A stretch of 64,000 nt of DNA from an uncultured Alteromonadaceae bacterium (lineage in GTDB: Bacteria > Pseudomonadota > Gammaproteobacteria > Enterobacterales > Alteromonadaceae): contig CANNDC010000003.1 of NCBI GenBank assembly GCA_947503265.1, positions 248,001-312,000 of the forward strand, in the 5' to 3' direction. Below the pieces are notes generated by a model. That model was not told the origin of the DNA, searched no databases, and saw only the letters and a list, made by a program, of their open reading frames with translations. A program made the translations under genes and the position numbers. The stretch's first letter is position 1, and the number at the start of each line of letters is the position of its first letter. Positions 54,479 through 63,942 of this stretch are shown piece by piece.

Positions 54479-55603
54479 TCAAATAACTATTAGTTCTCCT
54501 TGTAACGCACCTGCTTCACGAAGTGCTTCAAGAATTGCCATTAAATCTCCTGGTGCCGCACCTACCTCATTTACGGCCTGTACCAAAGTCTCAAGGCTGA
54601 CACCTGGGTCAAACTTAAACATACGACTATCATCTAGATTGACATCAACAATTGATTGATTGGTCACCACAGTTTGACCGTCAGCTAGTGCATTTGGCTG
54701 AGAGACAGTTTGATATTCTGAAATCGTTACTGTTAATCCACCGTGAGTAATGGCAGCAGGCAGCAAGCGAACGTCTTTACCGATCACGATAGTGCCGGTT
54801 CGACTGTTGATAATGACTCGTGCTGGCGCATCAGCTGGGGTAAATTCGAAGTTTTCCAAGGTGGCAACAAACCCAACTCTTTGCCCTACCTCTCTAGGAG
54901 CTGACACTCTTACAGAGGCTGCATCAATAGGTGTAGCAAGGGTAAAGCCTTTCTGTGGATCAGCACCTAAGCGCATGTTAATTGTGTCGGCTAGGGCTTT
55001 GGCCGTTGAAAAATCAGGATAATTCAAATTCAGTGTTAAAAAGTCGTTTTGCATAAGTCCCGTAGGTACCGCGCGTTCGACCAGAGCCCCATTGGCGATG
55101 CGTCCAACCGTAGGCGTATTGGAAACGATGCGTGAACCGTCGGCACCCTCAGCACCAAAACCACTGACAACCAAACTACCTTGCGCCACGGCATACACTT
55201 CGCCATCTAAACCTCTCAGAAAGGTTTGCAACAAGGTTCCTCCTTGCAAGCTACCTGCTTCACCAACAGAAGAGACGGTAATGTCAATTCGCTGACCTGG
55301 TTTCATGAAAGGGGGCAATTCTGCGTGCACTGCTACTGCTGCTACATTTTTGATCTTTGGTTTGACATTAGCATCTAAGGCAATTCCAAAATTGGATAAC
55401 ATGGTTCTAAAGCTTTGTTCAGTGAACGGGCTTTGCTCACCTGTTCCTGGTAAGCCAACTACCAGTCCATAACCAACGAGTTGGTTGCTTCTTACACCTT
55501 GAATTGAAGCTAGATCTTTGATTCTTTGAGCGCTAGTTGGAAAAGCACAAAAAACCAATACTAACGACCAAGCAAGGGGTCTTTTGATCAGTGAAAATAA
55601 CAT
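54479..55603 (-). CDS. flgI: Flagellar P-ring protein FlgI
   Basis: FlgI forms the periplasmic P ring. From the ATG at 55603, overlapping the flgH stop (TAATG), the 374-residue protein has a signal peptide ([18 protein letters not shown], cleavage after TSA) then [29 protein letters not shown], the FlgI signature (residues ~27-55). The C-terminus [25 protein letters not shown] is typical. An ATG 15 bases upstream is possible but has no ribosome binding site. Confidence 0.95.
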   Translation of the reverse strand: MLFSLIKRPLAWSLVLVFCAFPTSAQRIKDLASIQGVRSNQLVGYGLVVGLPGTGEQSPFTEQSFRTMLSNFGIALDANVKPKIKNVAAVAVHAELPPFMKPGQRIDITVSSVGEAGSLQGGTLLQTFLRGLDGEVYAVAQGSLVVSGFGAEGADGSRIVSNTPTVGRIANGALVERAVPTGLMQNDFLTLNLNYPDFSTAKALADTINMRLGADPQKGFTLATPIDAASVRVSAPREVGQRVGFVATLENFEFTPADAPARVIINSRTGTIVIGKDVRLLPAAITHGGLTVTISEYQTVSQPNALADGQTVVTNQSIVDVNLDDSRMFKFDPGVSLETLVQAVNEVGAAPGDLMAILEALREAGALQGELIVI

Positions 55604-56310
55604 TAGAAAGGCCACCATTCAGATGAGAAAAATTTGCTCAACCAACCTTTTTGTTGCGCGTTAGCAAAGGAGCCTGTGCCGCTGTATTGAATGCGAGCAT
55701 TGGCGATTTTGGTCGACATGACTTCGTTGGCAGGACTGATGTCAGCTGGACGAATGACGCCTGTAAGTCGAATATATTCATCTCCGTTATTCAAGGTTAG
55801 CCATTTTTCACCCCGTACCACTAAATTTTGATTAGTCAGCACTTGAATCACGGTAACAGAGATATTGCCGTTTAAATTGTTGCTTTGATTAGCTTGTGCA
55901 TCACCTGAAAATTCATTGGTGGTATCCACACCTAATTGAATCGCTTGACCACCAAAATTCACTGCATTCGCACCTAAACCAATAATCGGATTCACTGTAG
56001 CTTCTGTTTCGCGACTCGTGGTGGTGCCTGCCGATTTAGTCGCGCTGGTGTTTTCTCGAAGATTGACGGTAATGATGTCCCCTACTCTTCGCGCTTTAAC
56101 ATCAGAATAGATGCTGTTAGCCAAATCTGCTCTGAACAAAGACCCATCTTCGGTGATTTTTTGCTGAGGCATTTCTGAAATAACAGGGGCATAAAACGGG
56201 TCATTTGGTGAAGGATGACTAACCTGTGTTGAGGCGCAACCAACAAGACCCAGTGTCAAACCCGATATTAATGCTGTTGAACGCAATAACCTATTCATAA
56301 ATTCACTCAT
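55603..56310 (-). CDS. flgH: Flagellar L-ring lipoprotein FlgH
   Basis: FlgH is the outer-membrane lipoprotein of the L ring. The 235-residue protein has a lipobox LVGC (lipidated Cys at about 25), [19 protein letters not shown], and the C-terminal [30 protein letters not shown] (residues ~185-214). The ATG at 56310 overlaps the flgG stop; a second ATG at 56298 (MNRLL) is also plausible. Confidence 0.95.
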   Translation of the reverse strand: MSEFMNRLLRSTALISGLTLGLVGCASTQVSHPSPNDPFYAPVISEMPQQKITEDGSLFRADLANSIYSDVKARRVGDIITVNLRENTSATKSAGTTTSRETEATVNPIIGLGANAVNFGGQAIQLGVDTTNEFSGDAQANQSNNLNGNISVTVIQVLTNQNLVVRGEKWLTLNNGDEYIRLTGVIRPADISPANEVMSTKIANARIQYSGTGSFANAQQKGWLSKFFSSEWWPF

Positions 56311-57098
56311 TAGAGTTGCTGAATAACCTGACCAAGCATTTGGTCCACGGATGAAATGACTTTGGAGTTCATTTCGTACAAGCGTTGACTTTCTATCAAA
56401 TTGACTAACTCTTCTGTTACATTGACGTTAGACGTTTCAAGCGCTCCTTGAACAATAGTGCCTAAGCCTTCTAGTCCGGGTACCCCCTGAATCGGCGCGC
56501 CGCTTACGGCTGTTTCGACATACAGATTTTGACCAACAGGTTGCAAACCAGTGGGGTTAATAAAATCAGACGTGCTAATTTGCCCAAGTACAGCAGGTTC
56601 TGCTTGCCCACGCAGCGTGGCTGACACTTCACCGTCTTGGGAAATCGTTATTTGTTGCGCATCTTCAGGTACCGTTATTGTTGGCTGCATAAGAAAGCCA
56701 GCTCCCGGCGTCACAATTTGCCCTTGATCATTCAATGTGAATTGACCATTTCGGGTATATGCTAGGCTGCCATCGGGCTGCAATATTTCAAAGAAACCGC
56801 GTCCTTGAATAGACATGTCGAGGGCATTTTCGGTGGTCAGCATATTGCCTTGTGTGTGCGACTTTTGGGTAGCAACGACTTTGCTGCCTGCACCTACCAT
56901 CAATCCTGAAGGCAATTCAGTATCTGCAGACGAACGACCTCCGGGCTGATTGACGTTTTGATAGAGTAAATCTTCAAAAATTGCTCTGTCTTTTTTAAAG
57001 CCTACTGTGCTGGCGTTGGCTAAATTGTTAGATATGACTGAAACATCTGTTTGAGCCGCATCTAATCCTGTTTTACCTATCCATAATGCTGGGTGCAT
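56310..57098 (-). CDS. flgG: Flagellar distal rod protein FlgG
   Basis: FlgG builds the distal rod. The 262-residue protein has the conserved length and sequence: LWIGKTGLDAAQTDVSVISNNLANASTVGFKKDRA at the N-terminus, LDMSIQGRGFFEI near 90, and SNVNVTEELVNLIESQRLYEMNSKVI at the C-terminus. A strong GAGG ribosome binding site precedes the ATG. It follows flgF by 27 bases. Confidence 0.96.
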   Translation of the reverse strand: MHPALWIGKTGLDAAQTDVSVISNNLANASTVGFKKDRAIFEDLLYQNVNQPGGRSSADTELPSGLMVGAGSKVVATQKSHTQGNMLTTENALDMSIQGRGFFEILQPDGSLAYTRNGQFTLNDQGQIVTPGAGFLMQPTITVPEDAQQITISQDGEVSATLRGQAEPAVLGQISTSDFINPTGLQPVGQNLYVETAVSGAPIQGVPGLEGLGTIVQGALETSNVNVTEELVNLIESQRLYEMNSKVISSVDQMLGQVIQQL

Positions 57099-57125
57099 AC
57101 TTCACCTCTATCGTTCGTTAATTTA

Positions 57126-57869
57126 TTAGATAATGCGTAGCAATTGATTGCCGCGCATATCCATTGAATCTGCCTTTTTCATGAGCTTGACTTGCATTTC
57201 ATAATGCCTTTGTAGACTTATCATGCTCACCATTTCTTCGATTGCGTTAACATTGCTACCTTCAACCATGCCAGTTCGAATACTGACATTGATGTCTTCA
57301 TCCGCCACTTCACCGCTTTTCAAACGAAACAAACCGTCTTCACCACGCTGCATGTCGGCAACATTTGGATTAACAAACTTTAAACGGCCAACTTCTTCCG
57401 CAACTGTCTCTGGTGCACCTTGTGGGCGTACTGTGATGGTTCCGTCATTGGCGAGGTTGATGTTCGATACTGGAATGGGTAGAAATATTGCTCCGACATC
57501 TCCTACAACCCGATTGCCGTGTGCATCCTCTAAGCTGCCATTTGGTCCTAGCTGCAAACTACCCGCTCGTGTGTAGGCTTCGTTTCCCTGAGAATCTAAA
57601 ACTGAAAACCAACCTTCACCTTGAATAGCGGCGTCGAGTTCGCGTTTGGTTTGTATCATGGCGCCACCTGCATAGTTATTGGAAGGTGACTCTGTCATGG
57701 CAAACACGCGAGACGGCATACCTTCGCCGTATGCCGGCATGGCTCTGGCATTTTCTAGCAGGGCTTTGAAACCGGATGTTTGCGAGTTTGCCAGGTTGTT
57801 AGCGCGAATAGCAGTCGCCTGTAGGTCTTGCTTAGCGCCGCTTGCCGCGATGTAGAGTAATTTATCCAT
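57126..57869 (-). CDS. flgF: Flagellar proximal rod protein FlgF
   Basis: FlgF is a proximal rod subunit. The 247-residue protein has YIAASGAKQDLQATAIRANNLANSQTSGFKALL at the N-terminus, LDAAIQGEGWFSV near 83, and a C-terminus with EGSNVNAIEEMVSMISLQRHYEMQVKLM. It begins a new transcriptional unit: a terminator (57974-57998) and a sigma54 promoter (57910-57927) lie between flgE and flgF. Confidence 0.95.
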   Translation of the reverse strand: MDKLLYIAASGAKQDLQATAIRANNLANSQTSGFKALLENARAMPAYGEGMPSRVFAMTESPSNNYAGGAMIQTKRELDAAIQGEGWFSVLDSQGNEAYTRAGSLQLGPNGSLEDAHGNRVVGDVGAIFLPIPVSNINLANDGTITVRPQGAPETVAEEVGRLKFVNPNVADMQRGEDGLFRLKSGEVADEDINVSIRTGMVEGSNVNAIEEMVSMISLQRHYEMQVKLMKKADSMDMRGNQLLRII

Positions 57870-57909
57870 GACAATTTAAAACCGTGTTAACTATACCTTT
57901 CCTAATACT

Positions 57910-57927
57910 TTGCAATAACAATGCCAG
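57910..57927 (-). promoter_or_regulatory. Sigma54 promoter of flgF
   Basis: On the minus strand CTGGCAT-TGTTA-TTGCAA: GG-N10-GC spacing with one mismatch to TGGCAC-N5-TTGC. It lies 41-58 bases upstream of the flgF ATG and just after the flgE terminator. Confidence 0.8.
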
Positions 57928-57973
57928 CAAAGTAGATAGATCAATAAATCGTTTTCTTTGTGTCTTGAATTAG

Positions 57974-57998
57974 AAAAGGCCGCGTGAAGCGACCTTTT
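57974..57998 (-). terminator. Rho-independent terminator after flgE
   Basis: On the minus strand the stem AAAAGGTCGC / GCGGCCTTTT (one G-U pair, five-base loop) starts 23 bases after the flgE stop. The following T-run is short (TTTT then CTAATT). Confidence 0.7.
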
Positions 57999-58021
57999 GC
58001 AGAGAGCTAATAACTTATGAG

Positions 58022-59404
58022 TTATCGGATATTTAATATGGTCTGATTCAATTGATTATTGACTTCCAATGCTCGCGAATTCGCTTGGAAATTCCGTTGC
58101 GCGATAATCATATCGATAAGTTCAGTCGTCAGATTTACGTTGGCTTGTTCTAGCGCAGATGAATTAATATCTCCAAAAGTACCCGTGGTAGCCTCGCCTG
58201 CCAAAGCTTCGCCCGACAGAATACTCTCTTGCCATTGCGTATTACTTTGCTGAGTCAGCCCTTGTTCATTGGAAAAGCGAACCAGAGCAACACGTACAAC
58301 CGGTTCAGATGTACCATTTGAAAAGGTCGCCCTAACCAACCCGTCTGGACCTATGTCTATTCCCGTCAATCTTCCAACAGGTAATCCATCTTGCTCTAAT
58401 GAAGTCACTTCAAATGCAGAGGCGAATTGTGTTGGCTCGTCTGGCGTTGAATTTAGACCATCAAGCGCAAAATTAGTCACGATTGTTTGAGTCGCATCTG
58501 AACCATTTATTAACGGGGGGTTACCAAGTTGTACCGTTGAAATATCTCCGGTCGCTATAGCGGTCCCATCGCCATTTTGTATGCCGATAAAATCACCACC
58601 ACTGCTAAATTGCATTCTAAAACCACTGACAGCATTGGCTCCAAGTGAAGTCGCACCCGCGATATTAGTTGCTTCCGTTCCAGCAACATTTGGCGTATCA
58701 CCAGCGGTATTGATAGGCGTGTCATCAATGTAATTGACTACAACCCATTCATTGGTTGCGGCGACGTCTTTCATAAAGTAATAGGTCATAACATGACTAT
58801 CACCTAAGGAATCATAAACGGTTATTGACGTCGCAGCGTTATACGTCAGGGGATCATTGGGATCAAATAAAGTCACGTCCTTGGCATCGTCGCCAGCAGG
58901 AAGGTTGAAACGAGGCGAAACCTCTGTTGTAGGTTGCGGAGAACCAGATGAATCAGGAATACGCACCGGCACAGTAGTACTTAACGCCACAGAGGCGGAA
59001 GTGCCGTCAGTATTCACAGGGAAACCCATAAGGTTGTCACCGTTAGAATTAACCACGAAATTATCTTGGTCCAATTTGAATTGACCGGCACGAGTAAACG
59101 AAAAGTCTCGAGACGTTATTTCTGGCGTTGTGGCAAAAAACCCGTTTCCGGTCACCGCCAAATCCAACGCAGTGTTGGTGAACTGCAAACTACCCTGAGA
59201 AAATTGCTGTGCAACTTCTTGAGTTAGCACACCATCCCCTACCTTAGTTTTGCCTCCCGCGAGAAGAGATGCAGCATACACGTCACCAAATTCTGCTCTA
59301 GACTCTTTAAATCCAACTGTATTTACGTTGGCAATGTTATTTGCCGTGACGTCAAGATCCCTTTGCGCTGCTGAAACACCACTTAATGCTATATTAAAAG
59401 ACAT
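58022..59404 (-). CDS. flgE: Flagellar hook protein FlgE
   Basis: FlgE polymerises into the hook. The 460-residue protein has the rod/hook N-terminal motif (NIALSGVSAAQRDLDVTANNIANVNTVGFKESRAEFGDVY), LDLAVTGNGFFAT near 80, D1/D2 beta domains and the C-terminal EQANVNLTTELIDMIIAQRNFQANSRALE. The ribosome binding site TTAGGAGAG precedes the ATG by 8 bases. Confidence 0.96.
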   Translation of the reverse strand: MSFNIALSGVSAAQRDLDVTANNIANVNTVGFKESRAEFGDVYAASLLAGGKTKVGDGVLTQEVAQQFSQGSLQFTNTALDLAVTGNGFFATTPEITSRDFSFTRAGQFKLDQDNFVVNSNGDNLMGFPVNTDGTSASVALSTTVPVRIPDSSGSPQPTTEVSPRFNLPAGDDAKDVTLFDPNDPLTYNAATSITVYDSLGDSHVMTYYFMKDVAATNEWVVVNYIDDTPINTAGDTPNVAGTEATNIAGATSLGANAVSGFRMQFSSGGDFIGIQNGDGTAIATGDISTVQLGNPPLINGSDATQTIVTNFALDGLNSTPDEPTQFASAFEVTSLEQDGLPVGRLTGIDIGPDGLVRATFSNGTSEPVVRVALVRFSNEQGLTQQSNTQWQESILSGEALAGEATTGTFGDINSSALEQANVNLTTELIDMIIAQRNFQANSRALEVNNQLNQTILNIR

Positions 59405-59453
59405 TGTTTTTGCTCTCCTAAGAAACGATTTGGATTAGATTTTTCAATTGAAT

Positions 59454-60140
59454 CTAACCGCCAATTTGAATAACTTCGCTCAAGTTAACACTTGCTTCGC
59501 CATCCAAATTCAAAATTACGCCATTGCTATTACTAGCCAGACTGACACTGTCAACATGACGATTTACAGCTGTTGGTAAGGTTGTTTCTTCACCAAACTG
59601 ACTGCCCTGTGCTTTTATAATGTAATTACCGGGAGGCAACGCATTGCCGTTGTTGTCAGTACCGTCCCAATTAAATTCGATATTGCCCGCTGGTTGCGTA
59701 CCCGCGTTTATGGTTTTAAGAACTTCACCGATTTCAGACTCGATGGTGATCTCTAATTCTTGGGTCGTTTTATCGTTAATAACAACACCAGATATGCCGT
59801 CATTGTTATTGTTTAGGAAGCCAATTTGACCTGGCAATAACACCTCTTGGCCAATTAGACTAGACGCCTGTAAAGCCTGGTTGGAAGACATGGACGTGGC
59901 AAATTGATCAAATTTACTATTCAAGTCGGTAATGCCTTCGGAAATCGTGAAACTGGTCATTTGCGATACCATCTGATCATTGTCTACCGGCTTAGTTGGA
60001 TCTTGATTGGCAAGTTGCTCCGTCAGTATTGAAAAGAAATCTTCCTGAGATAACCTCTGGTTGCTTCCGTCATCAATTTTGACCTTTTCATCCTGCAAAT
60101 ATAGATTGGGATCTAAGCCATTGTTTTTAATTAAGTCCAT
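59454..60140 (-). CDS. flgD: Flagellar hook-cap scaffold protein FlgD
   Basis: FlgD caps the growing hook. The 228-residue protein has the N-terminal SQEDFFSILTEQLANQDPTKPVDNDQMVSQM segment (residues ~31-61) and the C-terminal FLIG/Ig-like region with FNWDGTDNNGNALPPGNYIIKA. Order flgB-flgC-flgD-flgE is standard. Confidence 0.95.
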   Translation of the reverse strand: MDLIKNNGLDPNLYLQDEKVKIDDGSNQRLSQEDFFSILTEQLANQDPTKPVDNDQMVSQMTSFTISEGITDLNSKFDQFATSMSSNQALQASSLIGQEVLLPGQIGFLNNNNDGISGVVINDKTTQELEITIESEIGEVLKTINAGTQPAGNIEFNWDGTDNNGNALPPGNYIIKAQGSQFGEETTLPTAVNRHVDSVSLASNSNGVILNLDGEASVNLSEVIQIGG

Positions 60141-60167
60141 GTCAGTATCCTCTTTATCTCAGCCATT

Positions 60168-60590
60168 TTACTGGCCTCGACCTAGCTGCAACACACGTCT
60201 AAAAATACGTTTCGTGGTGTCAGCTAGCTGCACATTGGTTTCATATGATTTTGAAGCAGACAACATATCTGCCATTTCTTCAATTACGTTTACATTTGGT
60301 TTATAAATATAGCCATTTTCATCAGCCATTGGATGACCCGGACTATATTCAATCTGCAAAGGTTTAGGGCTTTCAACTATTCCAAGTACCTGAACACCAG
60401 AGCCTTTAGACAAATCGTCTGTTGCTTTTTGTAGCTGCGCAGCAAACACAGGATGGCGAGCTTTGTAGGTATCTTCGTAACTGCTACTCACGCTATTAGC
60501 ATTGGCGATATTGGACGCTGTAGTGTTTAACCTGACGCCTTCTGCGCTCATTCCCGTAGATGCAATCTCCATTACTCTAAATAGACTCAT
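60168..60590 (-). CDS. flgC: Flagellar proximal rod protein FlgC
   Basis: FlgC is a 140-residue proximal rod subunit with MEIASTGMSAEGVRLNTTASNIANANSVSSSYED at the N-terminus and YKPNVNVIEEMADMLSASKSYETNVQL at the C-terminus. Its ATG overlaps the flgB stop (TAATG). Confidence 0.95.
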   Translation of the reverse strand: MSLFRVMEIASTGMSAEGVRLNTTASNIANANSVSSSYEDTYKARHPVFAAQLQKATDDLSKGSGVQVLGIVESPKPLQIEYSPGHPMADENGYIYKPNVNVIEEMADMLSASKSYETNVQLADTTKRIFRRVLQLGRGQ

Positions 60591-60994
60591 TATCCACCCT
60601 GCCCTGATGCTAGTGCTTTTTTCATACCTTTAATTTTGCCATTCAAAAATTGAATTCCTGCTTGATAACGCATGCCGTTTTCCAAAAAGCGATTTCGCTC
60701 AGCTTGAACCTCAACTGTGTTTCCATCACCTGTGTCGGGCTGCAAAGGAATACGGAACTCAATGGCTCCCTGAGACTGCATTTTGCCTTCAAAATGCTTG
60801 TCATGAGTGCGAGTCATGGTTTGCTGGCGATCCTGATTAGCAGACTGCATGGCCTTTTGAAAATCCAAGCCTTTAGCTTTATAGCCCGGCGTATTAGCAT
60901 TAGCTAAGTTGCCTGCTATTACCTCCATGGTTTCTGTTCGGGTTTGCATTGCTTTGTGATGAAACCCCATCAATCTGTCTAAGCTGATTGCCAT
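60590..60994 (-). CDS. flgB: Flagellar proximal rod protein FlgB
   Basis: FlgB is a proximal rod subunit. The ATG at 60994 (MAISLDRLMGFHHKAMQTR), with AAGAGAG upstream, gives the normal 134 residues; a longer ORF start 75 bases upstream would run into the promoter leader and is rejected. The ANTPGYKAKGLDFQ motif follows the N-terminal helix. It is the first gene of the flgBCDE unit, driven by the sigma54 promoter at 61053-61070. Confidence 0.95.
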   Translation of the reverse strand: MAISLDRLMGFHHKAMQTRTETMEVIAGNLANANTPGYKAKGLDFQKAMQSANQDRQQTMTRTHDKHFEGKMQSQGAIEFRIPLQPDTGDGNTVEVQAERNRFLENGMRYQAGIQFLNGKIKGMKKALASGQGG

Positions 60995-61052
60995 ATGACT
61001 CTCTTCTTGTCTTAATCTAACCACTATAAAAGTGACCTTGTATGGAGAAATT

Positions 61053-61070
61053 AGCAAGCGCTGTGCCAAG
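61053..61070 (-). promoter_or_regulatory. Sigma54 promoter of the flgBCDE operon
   Basis: On the minus strand CTTGGCAC-AGCGC-TTGCT matches the consensus TGGCAC-N5-TTGC without mismatch, GG and GC 10 bases apart. It lies about 60 bases upstream of the flgB ATG. Confidence 0.93.
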
Positions 61071-61131
61071 GAATAAAAAAGGAAATAAATAGTCTAGAAA
61101 ATTAGGCGGGAATATGTTTTAACGTGCTGAA

Positions 61132-61968
61132 TTAATTATCTTTTTTTCGATAATAAAGTCCATTGGAACTTCTATTCATGGCGAAATATTTAACAGCATC
61201 TGAGATAGATTCAGAAGCACCAAGAAATAAAATGCCTTTGCTTTGCAGGCTAGCGGCAATTTGTTGCAGTATTGTCTGTTTATTGCTTTGAGAAAAATAA
61301 ATCAACACGTTGCGGCAAAACACCATATCAAATTTACCTAGGCCTACATAACTGTCCTGAAGATTGAGAAGTCTGAACTTCACGAGTTGCTTCAATTCGG
61401 GCTTTATTTCAAACAAACCATCTGGCGTCTGATTAAAATAGTTGTTTTTTAACGATTCTGGCAGGCCTCTATTAATAGATAGGACATCATATTTCGCCTC
61501 TTTCGCCACAGCCAATATTTTTGAGGATAAATCGGTTGCGATTATTTCGACACCCGCAGAGAAAGATCTAGGATGTTTTTTCTGGTATTCCTTAATTAAC
61601 ATCGCGATAGAGTACGGTTCTTGACCAGAAGAACAGGCAGCACTCCAAATACGAACTTTTCTGTTGCTGGTTGCTAGCTCTTTTAGCAATTCATTTTGCA
61701 ATATATCAAATGGGTATTTGTCTCTAAACCAGAGTGTTTCGTTGGTTGTCATCGCATCGACCACCCGAGTAATCAATGCAGGTTCTCCATTTGATAGGAG
61801 GGTTTGAACAAGGCTAGTCAAACTATTTAAACCTAACTCTCTTACAACACTCATGAGGCGGCTGCGAACCAAGTAGAGCTTGTTTTCACCCAACACAATG
61901 CCGCATTGTTTCTCTAAAAATGAGGTAAATTTTAAATAGTCAGCTTGCGACAACTCTCCATCAATCAT
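61132..61968 (-). CDS. cheR: Chemotaxis protein methyltransferase CheR
   Basis: CheR methylates glutamates of chemoreceptors with S-adenosylmethionine. The 278-residue protein has the helical N-terminal domain, then TTNETLWFRDKYPFD near 91, the SAM site WSAACSSGQEPYSIAM near 128-143, IIATDLSSKILAVA near 160 and FDMVFCRNVLIYFS near 220. It follows cheV by 40 bases, as in other polar-flagellar loci. Confidence 0.95.
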   Translation of the reverse strand: MIDGELSQADYLKFTSFLEKQCGIVLGENKLYLVRSRLMSVVRELGLNSLTSLVQTLLSNGEPALITRVVDAMTTNETLWFRDKYPFDILQNELLKELATSNRKVRIWSAACSSGQEPYSIAMLIKEYQKKHPRSFSAGVEIIATDLSSKILAVAKEAKYDVLSINRGLPESLKNNYFNQTPDGLFEIKPELKQLVKFRLLNLQDSYVGLGKFDMVFCRNVLIYFSQSNKQTILQQIAASLQSKGILFLGASESISDAVKYFAMNRSSNGLYYRKKDN

Positions 61969-62008
61969 AAGTTCTTCCTTGATTCGATTGTTCGTTTAAC
62001 ACGTCAGC

Positions 62009-62935
62009 TCACTTACCAAACCATTTTTGAACGGCTGAGGCTAGCTCATCTGGATGAAATTTAGCGATAAAATCATCTGCGCCAACCTTTTTCACCATGG
62101 CCTGGTTAAATACTCCACTAAGCGACGTATGCAACACCACTTTGAGATTTTGTAACTCAGGGGTGTTTTTTATTTCGGCAGTTAAGGTATACCCGTCCAT
62201 CTCTGGCATTTCAATATCAGATACAATAACACCAACTTTGTCGGTAATATCGCCTGTTTCTTCTGCAAGTTCTTTCAGACGATCAAGCGCTTCTTTCCCA
62301 TTTTTCGCTGATTCAATATTCATACCTAAAGCAGTCAGTGCTTTCTTCACCTGATTTCGCGCCACGGCGGAATCATCTGCGATAAAAATAATTTTATCAC
62401 TTTGTTCTTGGTCACTCATATCTAAAGACGATGCCAAATTCTCGCTGACCTCAGCCTTAATAGGAGAGATCTCATCAAGTATTTTTTCAACATCTAAAAT
62501 CTCTACTAATTCCTCTTCAAACTTAGTCACCGCCGTCAAGTAACTGGCTCTGCCTGTTCCTTTAGGAGGTGGCATAATCAAATCCCAGTTGGTATTGACT
62601 ATTCTTTCAACAGAGGCGACTAAAAAACCTTGTACCGAACGGTTATACTCGGCAATGATAATAAATGCGGTAGTTAAGTCTTCGCATTTCTTACCGCCAA
62701 TCGCCATACCAAGGTCAATGATAGGAATAGTTTGACCACGTATGTACGCGACGCCTCTGATCATAGCATTTTGCTTTGGAATCGCAGTGAGTGAGGGGCA
62801 TTGAAGAACTTCTCGAACTTTGAATACATTGATACCAAAGCGTTGACGCCCATTTAGTTTGAACAGCAGTAACTCGAGTCTGTTTTGACCCACTAATTGC
62901 GTTCTTTGATTAACCGAATCAAGGACACCCGACAT
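62009..62935 (-). CDS. cheV: Chemotaxis coupling protein CheV (CheW-receiver fusion)
   Basis: CheV links receptors to CheA and has a receiver domain for adaptation. The ATG at 62935 (MSGVLDSVNQRTQLVG), with GGGGAAA upstream, gives 308 residues; the longer ORF start is rejected. The N-terminal CheW domain (LELLLFKLNGRQRFGINVFKVREVLQC; GVAYIRGQTIPIIDL) is followed by a receiver domain with IIFIADDSAVARNQVKKAL and the phospho-acceptor Asp in VSDIEMPEMDGYTL near residue 225. Confidence 0.95.
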   Translation of the reverse strand: MSGVLDSVNQRTQLVGQNRLELLLFKLNGRQRFGINVFKVREVLQCPSLTAIPKQNAMIRGVAYIRGQTIPIIDLGMAIGGKKCEDLTTAFIIIAEYNRSVQGFLVASVERIVNTNWDLIMPPPKGTGRASYLTAVTKFEEELVEILDVEKILDEISPIKAEVSENLASSLDMSDQEQSDKIIFIADDSAVARNQVKKALTALGMNIESAKNGKEALDRLKELAEETGDITDKVGVIVSDIEMPEMDGYTLTAEIKNTPELQNLKVVLHTSLSGVFNQAMVKKVGADDFIAKFHPDELASAVQKWFGK

Positions 62936-62967
62936 ATATTTCCCCAAATAAGAAAAAACAAGGCATA

Positions 62968-62984
62968 AAGGCACGGTAGTTGCT
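62968..62984 (+). promoter_or_regulatory. Sigma54 promoter of flgA
   Basis: The plus strand reads AAGGCACG-GTAG-TTGCT, with GG-N10-GC spacing and both core elements intact apart from AA in place of TT before GG. It lies about 100 bases upstream of the flgA ATG in the cheV-flgA divergent gap. Confidence 0.8.
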
Positions 62985-63083
62985 TTTACTGAATAAGAAA
63001 ACAATACCTGTCTGTTTTTTGACTAAGCACAACACTCACTTTGTCGATTAACTTAAGCATAGACAAAATGGCGGCAACTGAAC

Positions 63084-63815
63084 ATGAATAAATCATCTAA
63101 ATTTTATCAGCACCTACCATTTTTATTTATATGGTTTGCGGTAAGTACATTTACCAGTAATGATGTAACGGCAAAAGTTGATAACAATTTAGCACAACAA
63201 AAATTAATTGAATCGGTCAAAGGTTATATCAACGAAAAGTTAGGCCAAAATATTCATACCCAAGAAACCACGCTTAATATTTCAGTTAGCCCAATTGATT
63301 CAAGAATTCAGATTCCAGAATGTCCGACTAATATGCGTTTTTCAGCTAGCGAAGAATCCTTGCAGCAAAGCAATATCACGGTAAAAGCATCTTGCGAAGA
63401 TAGCGAATGGTATTTGTATATGATGGTTAAAGCACAACGTATGCAAAAGGTGGTAGTCCTTAGTCGTGCTGTTGGCCCGGGTACAATATTAAACGAACAA
63501 AATTTATCTGTAGTAAAGATGGATAAAAACAAACTGCGCAGGACGACATTCGCCAATATATCTGACGTAGTAGGAGCTCGAATTAAGAAAAGAATGCGAG
63601 TTGGACAAGCGATTGATCCCAAACAACTGTGTTTTGTTTGCAAGGGAGACAATATATTGATTGTGGCCAGCGCAGGCGAATTAAAAATCAAAACCACGGG
63701 CATTGCCCAACAAGATGGAAATATCGGGGACACCATAGGGGTAAGGAACTCTAGCTCAAAAAAATTGGTCTACGCACAAGTGATAAACACCCGACAAGTA
63801 ATGGTGCAAATTTAG
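63084..63815 (+). CDS. flgA: Flagellar P-ring assembly chaperone FlgA
   Basis: FlgA is a periplasmic chaperone for FlgI in P-ring assembly. The 243-residue protein has a signal peptide (HLPFLFIWFAVSTFTSNDVTA region, cleavage near residue 30), a beta-rich N-terminal part with two cysteines (IPECPTNMRF; VKASCEDSEW), and a C-terminal SAF/FlgA domain (LSRAVGPGTILNEQNLSVVKMDK; VGQAIDPKQL; GNIGDTIGVRNSSSKKLVYAQVI). It is divergent from cheV and followed by flgM. Confidence 0.94.
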   Translation: MNKSSKFYQHLPFLFIWFAVSTFTSNDVTAKVDNNLAQQKLIESVKGYINEKLGQNIHTQETTLNISVSPIDSRIQIPECPTNMRFSASEESLQQSNITVKASCEDSEWYLYMMVKAQRMQKVVVLSRAVGPGTILNEQNLSVVKMDKNKLRRTTFANISDVVGARIKKRMRVGQAIDPKQLCFVCKGDNILIVASAGELKIKTTGIAQQDGNIGDTIGVRNSSSKKLVYAQVINTRQVMVQI

Positions 63816-63881
63816 CACTATTAGAGTAAACTATTGAATTAAAAGGAAACCTAAATCTCTCAGTTTTTCATGTAAAAAAAT

Positions 63882-63908
63882 TAAAGATTCCGGTTTTCAA
63901 GCCGATAT
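63882..63908 (+). promoter_or_regulatory. Sigma28 promoter of flgM
   Basis: TAAAGATT-N11-GCCGATAT on the plus strand: -10 element matches 7 of 8 and -35 core TAAAG is intact with exact spacing. It lies 35 bases upstream of the flgM ATG, giving the expected autoregulation of the anti-sigma factor. Confidence 0.9.
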
Positions 63909-63942
63909 CATTACTGAGGTGAAATAGGTATTAGGGGTCATT